Shown here: positions 59,692-64,000 of the stretch, one piece after another
How the letters are laid out: every line of letters starts with the position of its first letter
How positions within the stretch are numbered: position 1 is the first letter of the stretch
DNA from: Streptomyces bicolor
GTDB taxonomy: Bacteria > Actinomycetota > Actinomycetes > Streptomycetales > Streptomycetaceae
Length of the DNA stretch: 64,000 bases
Assembly: GCF_000719285.1 (NCBI RefSeq)
Contig: NZ_JOFS01000009.1
Coordinates: 457,258-521,257, forward strand
Reading direction: 5' to 3'
Notes under the pieces: model-generated
What the model was told of the DNA's origin: nothing
The model's input: the letters and a program-made list of their open reading frames with translations, nothing else
Database searches by the model: none
Translations under genes and position numbers: made by a program

Positions 59692-59982
59692 CAAACGGTT
59701 GGTGCAGGCCGAGCGCACCGACACACAGGAGGACTGACAGCTCGGAGGCCACCGGTAGCCCTAACCGTCGGTGATGGTGAAGGTCCATGAGTGCTCACAA
59801 TGTGTGACGCTCCTCAACTAATTCGATCCTCCGCTGCGGACTGGAAGGCATCTCCATCGGCGGCGGTTCTTCACAGAGGCCGCCCGCCAGACGATCAAGC
59901 GAGACTGTAATCGGAACGCGATGTGCGTCTTGAGCGTTTCGGCTATGCTGCGGGAAGAGCGACGAGAGAGAGGAGGGGCGCC

Positions 59983-60453
59983 ATGACTACCGAGGCTAGA
60001 GTCCATGACCAAGTGGTGCTCCCGCCCGCTGCTGAAGATCGCGAGACCACGGAGCTGTGGTCGGATCTTGGGGATGCGCTCGAAGCCACCGCTGCGAGCA
60101 CTGGTGGCGGCGTACCGCTCCTGATCACTCCTTCCGGGGAAGAGATCAAGCTCCCGGACGAGGCCTTCAGCATTCTCAAGCTTGTCGCCGACACCATCAA
60201 CCAAGGGCTGTCCGTGACAGTGAACCCACATGAGACTTGGCTTTCGACTCAGGAGGCTGCGAACATCCTGGGTGTTTCCAGGATGACCGTAGTGCGGTGG
60301 CTCGAGGAGGGGCGCCTCAGCTACGAGAGGCCAGGCCAGCACCGCAAGCTTCGGCTTCGGGATGTGCTTGAGTTCAAAGCGGGGCGTACTGCGGAGCTGA
60401 ATGCCTTCCTGGGTGATGTTGCTGCCGAAGAGGCTGAACAGGGGCTTTACTGA
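59983..60453 (+). CDS. HTH antitoxin-like protein
   Basis: 156 aa from ATG 59983, GAGGAGGGG upstream. ETWLSTQEAANILGVSRMTV, VRWLEEGRLSYERPGQHRKL form an excisionase/MerR-type HTH at about 83-130. The N-terminal ITPSGEEIKLPDEAF segment may be the toxin-binding part. The PIN gene follows 51 bp downstream in the same direction, the usual antitoxin-first order. Confidence 0.75.
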   Translation: MTTEARVHDQVVLPPAAEDRETTELWSDLGDALEATAASTGGGVPLLITPSGEEIKLPDEAFSILKLVADTINQGLSVTVNPHETWLSTQEAANILGVSRMTVVRWLEEGRLSYERPGQHRKLRLRDVLEFKAGRTAELNAFLGDVAAEEAEQGLY

Positions 60454-60504
60454 GCGGAGGCACGTCGAGAGGACGCCCCGGGATCATGACATTAGTGTTG
60501 GTAT

Positions 60505-61089
60505 GTGAGCTATTCGGTCATCCTTGATGCCGGCACGCTGGTTCCGGGCCACCTGCGCAACGCACTGCTTCACTTGGCTGCGTACGTGACCTATCGGCCA
60601 CTGTGGACAGAACGCATCTGGGCGGAGGCGCTGCAGGAAGCCTGCCAGCTGAACCCTCTCGCGGATCGTGCTCGGCTAGAGCAAATCAACAAGAGCATCC
60701 AGTCGAGGTTCGGTGACGACGCGATGGTCACCGGATGGGAGCGGCACGAGTCTGCGATGACCAACAATGTGCAGGACCGGCATGTCCTGGCAGCGGCGGT
60801 TGCCTCCAACGCGAATGGCGTCGTGACAACGGACCCCGGGTCGTTCCCGGAGCCCTCGCGTCAACCCTTCAGCCTGGCGCTCTACTCGCCCGATGACTTC
60901 CTGGTGGATCGCCTCAACTGGACCCCATCCAAAGTCCTATCGGCGGTTGAGGCGCAGGCAGCGGAGACAGCCAGGGGTGGGGCGGGAGACCGACTCTCGG
61001 CCGAGGACATCCTGGGCAAGCTTGAGGAGAAGGCTCCAAACTTCGCTCGAGAGGCGGCTGACGCGTTGCGCCAGTTCCGCGTGCGCTAA
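60505..61089 (+). CDS. PIN-domain toxin-like ribonuclease
   Basis: 194 aa from GTG 60505. Acidic PIN residues are visible: D8 in VILDAGTLVPGH, E in LWTERIWAEALQEA, D in QDRHVLAAAVASNA and TTDPGSF. About 50 residues longer than VapC, with a helical C-terminus (LSAEDILGKLEEKAPNFARE). The family cleaves RNA, often tRNA or mRNA. With the HTH gene before it forms a likely toxin-antitoxin or phage-defence pair. Confidence 0.75.
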   Translation: MSYSVILDAGTLVPGHLRNALLHLAAYVTYRPLWTERIWAEALQEACQLNPLADRARLEQINKSIQSRFGDDAMVTGWERHESAMTNNVQDRHVLAAAVASNANGVVTTDPGSFPEPSRQPFSLALYSPDDFLVDRLNWTPSKVLSAVEAQAAETARGGAGDRLSAEDILGKLEEKAPNFAREAADALRQFRVR

Positions 61090-61212
61090 CTATCGGCTTT
61101 CCCTTAAGGGTTCCTGCTGCCGGGGCGTCCTTGATCCATCTGCGTGGTGTGGCCGCTCAACACGCGTGTTGCCGGCACCAACCGCAGGTACGGCCTTTAG
61201 GGTGCCGATGTC

Positions 61213-62895
61213 GTGACACACGACTCTTCCGCCTCGAAAACTACCCCCTCGTGGCCGCATTGCGGCAACGGGCGATCAAATGCCGATCCGGTCGGCTGCC
61301 GAGGCATCAAAATCTCTGGCCAGAGCACATGCTTGGCACACCTCGACACGACATCTGCCCAGAGTTACTTCGACAACCTGGGGCCGGGGCATACTGCAGA
61401 CTATCGTGGCGTCGAATTCACTGAATCACTTCTCGGCAGGCTGCTTGAAAAGCTTCAAGTTGATGGCAGGCCGCATCTCCATAATGCAAAATTCAATGGC
61501 GCAAAATTCGCGGGCGCTGCCGACTTCAGCAAAGTAGACTTCAGCGGCGACGTTGCATTCACTGGGGCCGAATTTACCGGTGACGCCCTATTCTCCAGGG
61601 CCGTGTTCTCTCAGTCCGCATGGTTCGAGAATGTAAAATTTGCTGGCCTTGTCAGATTCTCGGGAGCGAGATTCAAAGGTGGCGATGCCAGGTTCTCCGA
61701 GTCCGAGTTCATGCGCAACGTCCGATTCGACGACGTGACATTCAATCACGCTGCTCGCTTCAACGGTGCAACGTTCCGGGCATCGTCGCGACTCGGGCCG
61801 TTGCGCGCCGCCGAGCTTGAGCTCACCGGGGCGTTGTTCCTGGCGCCACTTACGATTGAAGCGGCCGCTAATAGTGTCCTTTGCCAGGGAACCCGTTGGG
61901 AAGCAGCTACGATCATGCGGCTGCGTTACGCACTGGTGGACTTGAGCAACGCTGCACCAACGCAACCCACGGCGATCAGTGCGCACCCAAGCCCCTTCGA
62001 AGGACTGGATGAGACCCCTCTAACACCGAGTGGCGCCGATGCGGCCCCGGCCGTGTGCCTGCTGTCGCTGCAGGGTGCAGACGTATCTCAACTGGTTCTT
62101 AACAATGTCGATATGAAACGGTGCACCTTTTCGGGTGCATTCCATCTGGACCAACTCAGACTGGAAGGGGGCTGCGAATTTTCTCGGCCCCCCACCTGGA
62201 TCTGCGGCGTGTGGCCACCGCGGCGCTGGTCAAAGCGGATTACTATTGCTGAAGAGAATCGCTGGCGGGCTACAGCTAAGGGCCGCTGGAAGAAAAGGCG
62301 CTACCCTGGCTGGAGTTACGAGCAAGGCGACCCAGAGCCCGTCAATGAACCCACTCCAGAGACCCTTTCTGTGGTTTATCGCCAACTCCGCAAGGGGTTC
62401 GAAGACTCAAAAAATGAGCCTGACGCAGCCGATTTCTATTATGGCGAAATGGAAATGCGCAAACGGGATAAGCGGCGCCCGTGGGTGGAACGCAGGTTGT
62501 TGGGGGTCTACTGGCTCGTGTCAGGGTATGGCTTGCGGGCAGCGCGCGCCTTCGCCTGCCTCATTACCGCCATGGCGGTGACGGCGCTCGCTCTGATGCT
62601 CTGGGGTTTGCCGAACGGTTCACTCCAGCCTAAGACCACCGGCAAGGTGACTGGCCAGAACATCAGCCTCAAAACCGAACAGCCCTCCCCTGAGCTCACT
62701 CTCACTGGCAAGAACCGAATCAGTTGGGACCGGACTGAAAAAGCTATTCGCGTTACGCTCAACGCGGCAATCTTCCGATCCCCCAGCCAGAATCTCACCA
62801 CGCTGGGGACTTTCATCGAGATGGCGGCTCGTTTCATTGAACCGGTCCTGTTGGCTCTGGCCATCCTTGCCATTCGGGGCAGGATCAGGCGGTGA
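61213..62895 (+). CDS. Pentapeptide-repeat membrane protein, possible defence effector
   Basis: 560 aa from GTG 61213, AGGGTG upstream. N-terminal C-rich block (GIKISGQSTCLAHLDT; DYRGVEFTESLLGRLLEKL), then pentapeptide repeats at about 90-190 (KFNGAKFAGAADFSKVDF, AEFTGDALFSRAVFS). After residue 400, LRKGFEDSKNEPDAADFYYG is followed by membrane helices AFACLITAMAVTALALMLWG and IEPVLLALAILAIRG near the end. More AT-rich than neighbours, suggesting transfer. Repeat-plus-membrane proteins can act as abortive-infection effectors; that is inference. Confidence 0.7.
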   Translation: MTHDSSASKTTPSWPHCGNGRSNADPVGCRGIKISGQSTCLAHLDTTSAQSYFDNLGPGHTADYRGVEFTESLLGRLLEKLQVDGRPHLHNAKFNGAKFAGAADFSKVDFSGDVAFTGAEFTGDALFSRAVFSQSAWFENVKFAGLVRFSGARFKGGDARFSESEFMRNVRFDDVTFNHAARFNGATFRASSRLGPLRAAELELTGALFLAPLTIEAAANSVLCQGTRWEAATIMRLRYALVDLSNAAPTQPTAISAHPSPFEGLDETPLTPSGADAAPAVCLLSLQGADVSQLVLNNVDMKRCTFSGAFHLDQLRLEGGCEFSRPPTWICGVWPPRRWSKRITIAEENRWRATAKGRWKKRRYPGWSYEQGDPEPVNEPTPETLSVVYRQLRKGFEDSKNEPDAADFYYGEMEMRKRDKRRPWVERRLLGVYWLVSGYGLRAARAFACLITAMAVTALALMLWGLPNGSLQPKTTGKVTGQNISLKTEQPSPELTLTGKNRISWDRTEKAIRVTLNAAIFRSPSQNLTTLGTFIEMAARFIEPVLLALAILAIRGRIRR

Positions 62896-62956
62896 GCGCC
62901 GGTGTGCCAGTCTTGGGTTCTGTCGCAGCGTGGACCCGCTCGAAGTGTGCATCGCG

Positions 62957-63193
62957 TCATCCACGTGCACGACGAGGATATGTGTTCTTCCCGCCGTCGT
63001 TCGTACCGCCACCGCTGACGCCGATCTTCATCGGGCCGGCGTAGATGTCGGCCTGGAACGTGCGCTCGGAGCCGTCGCGCCCAGCGGACCGCGCCGGTGA
63101 AGCCGAGAAGTCGAAGACCCGCCCCATCCAGCCCAGCGCGGCGTCCGCGTCGTCGTATTCTGGGAACAGGCCGCTGACCTGCGAAAGGCGGCG
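62957..63193 (-). pseudogene. Fragment of VOC/glyoxalase-family gene
   Basis: The reverse strand encodes SGLFPEYDDADAALGWMGRV followed by FDFSASPARSAGRDGSERTF and ADIYAGPMKIGVSGGG, the first strand-helix-strand of a PhnB/VOC protein. No complete second half and no proper start; the frame ends in unrelated sequence. Probably the decayed edge of a chromosomal gene. Confidence 0.5.
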
Positions 63194-63340
63194 ATGCTCC
63201 ACCTCCGGGCACAGGAGGGGGAAACCCGCTGCGCCGGTAAGGCACTCCGCTGCGTGCGAGTTCGATACCTCGACTTCCCCGCCGCTCAGCCTGCGTCGAT
63301 CTAGGCAGGCACCCCAGATGTCTCCCTCGGGAGGGCTCTC

Positions 63341-63368
63341 GGGGACCGCCAGGGGACACGCAGGGGAC
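63341..63368 (+). repeat. Three GGGGAC repeats spaced 11 bp, arm-type site candidates
   Basis: GGGGAC begins at 63341, 63352 and 63363, so the three lie on one face of the helix, about 120 bp before the tRNA fragment. This fits integrase or excisionase arm sites of an attachment region. Confidence 0.55.
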
Positions 63369-63484
63369 GGAAGGACCCGGAAGGATCAGGAAGGCCGGTG
63401 CAGAGCCCGAACGGCAAAGCGCCTCTGACCTGCGCTTATAGGAAAGACGAGGTAAGAGCAGGGACTGATCGGAAGATCAGAAAA

Positions 63485-63532
63485 GGACTCATAATCCGTC
63501 GGCCGTGGGTTCGAGTCCCACCCGCCCCACCA
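63485..63532 (+). other. tRNA-Met(CAT) 3' fragment, probable attR
   Basis: GGACTCATAATCCGTC holds the anticodon loop (CAT), GTGGGTTCGAGTCCCAC is the T-arm, and CCCGCCCCACCA the 3' acceptor strand. No matching 5' GGGGCGG or D-arm precedes it, and the stem partner upstream is altered. Hence a 3' half-tRNA of the kind left at the distal end of an element integrated in a tRNA gene. The intact copy is not in the window, so the left end lies outside or was lost. Confidence 0.75.
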
Positions 63533-64000
63533 GAAAACAGGCCCAGACCTGCGGAAACGTCTCTGCAGTGGCTCTTGGTCATGATCTCCGGCCACGGGGG
63601 TGAATCCGCTGCTCACGAGTGCTGTTTGAGGTGCCGCGCTGGGCTCATGCGGGGTGGTTTCAGGGCTCTGACCTGGGGCGTTGTAATGTTGAGTCCGGGT
63701 GCTGGCAGTTGCGCAGCGGTGCCGAGAAGCATGATCCAGTGGACGCTCAGTGGACACGAGGAGATGGAACAGGTGCCGGAAGTGGGGCCGGGACGGCCCG
63801 GCCAGCGGTCCCGGCGGTGTCCCCCGGTGTATGTGGCAGCCCTGGGCGGGGTTCGTAGGAGAGTCTCGTCGCAGAACGACACGGCGAAGCTCGTGTTCGT
63901 ATGTCGGCGGTCTCTGAAAGTGAACCCAGTGGTGGTCAGTGAACTCTGACCCCCGGTCCGTCAGTTGATGTTGGTCATTCCCCGGTGTTGGCGGCGGGAA
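63533..64000. other. Flank beyond the attachment fragment
   Basis: No gene I can support; open frames here lack ribosome sites or conserved motifs. Probably original chromosome to the right of the insertion. Confidence 0.4.

Noticed and set aside
59785..59800. GAGTGCTCAC as another IS-like end
   Set aside because: Only one copy, without the flanking AATCCGGG or neighbouring repeats.
62508..63359. 283-aa minus-strand gene
   Set aside because: Start region and first half are antisense to the pentapeptide gene or intergenic; only the short VOC-like stretch in another frame looks like real, decayed coding sequence.
63386..63757. Open frame on the minus strand with peptide GGWDSNPRPTDYE
   Set aside because: This is the well-known spurious translation of a tRNA-Met 3' end, not a protein; it supports the tRNA fragment instead.

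Overview
The window is high-GC actinobacterial DNA, most likely Streptomyces. Evidence: pervasive G/C third positions, many GTG and TTG starts, ATGA stop-start overlaps, a WhiB-like protein, XRE regulators with TPR-like C-termini and GC-rich hairpin terminators lacking U-tracts. All assignments come from reading the sequence; no database search was run.

Left part (1-25.5 kb): ordinary accessory chromosome. Two divergent operons (1-5.8 kb and 6.1-9.6 kb) encode three glycosyltransferases, a SAM methyltransferase, an Fe(II)/2-oxoglutarate oxygenase, a degenerate Nudix protein, a nucleotidyltransferase and an unusual kinase-like/PLP-decarboxylase fusion. They look like a small uncharacterised glycosylated-metabolite pathway. 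Next come scattered genes (aminoglycoside-kinase-like, two acetyltransferases, regulators, a flavoprotein, HAD phosphatase, a broken TPR regulator). A second operon-like group (16.6-25.5 kb) has an amino-acid permease, a glutamine-synthetase-like ligase, a LuxR-type HTH protein, an APH-fold kinase, TrmO and an ABC exporter.

Junction (25.5-27.1 kb): three copies of a 10-bp repeat at each end, in inverted orientation, bracket a zinc-ribbon gene, like the ends of an IS21-type element without its transposase.

Phage part (27.2-57.4 kb): a long siphovirus gene block. It starts abruptly at head-tail connector genes and has a full tail module (tail tube, frameshifted assembly chaperone, 1,422-aa tape measure, baseplate proteins), then lysis, then an early/replication region. 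The latter holds RecT, a Cas4-like nuclease, an initiator gene containing iterons, a C5 methyltransferase, a WhiB-like protein, a sliding-clamp-like protein, HU, RuvC-like resolvase, an HsdM-like protein and DUF4192-like proteins. Terminase, portal, protease, major capsid, integrase and repressor are absent here. The early region carries its own repeated signals: three copies of a TAAGATATAAG promoter, three copies of AGATAGGTGACATT, and seven hairpins each followed by CCTCTTGGAGA.

Right edge (57.4-63.5 kb): cargo between the phage genes and a tRNA-Met(CAT) 3' fragment that looks like the right attachment site, preceded by three helically phased GGGGAC repeats. The cargo includes an HTH/PIN toxin-antitoxin-like pair, a pentapeptide-repeat membrane protein that could be a defence effector, and a decayed extra copy of a DUF4192 C-terminal domain. 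The simplest reading is a prophage whose left half, including the head genes, was lost or rearranged near the IS-like junction. A domesticated tail particle is a less likely alternative.
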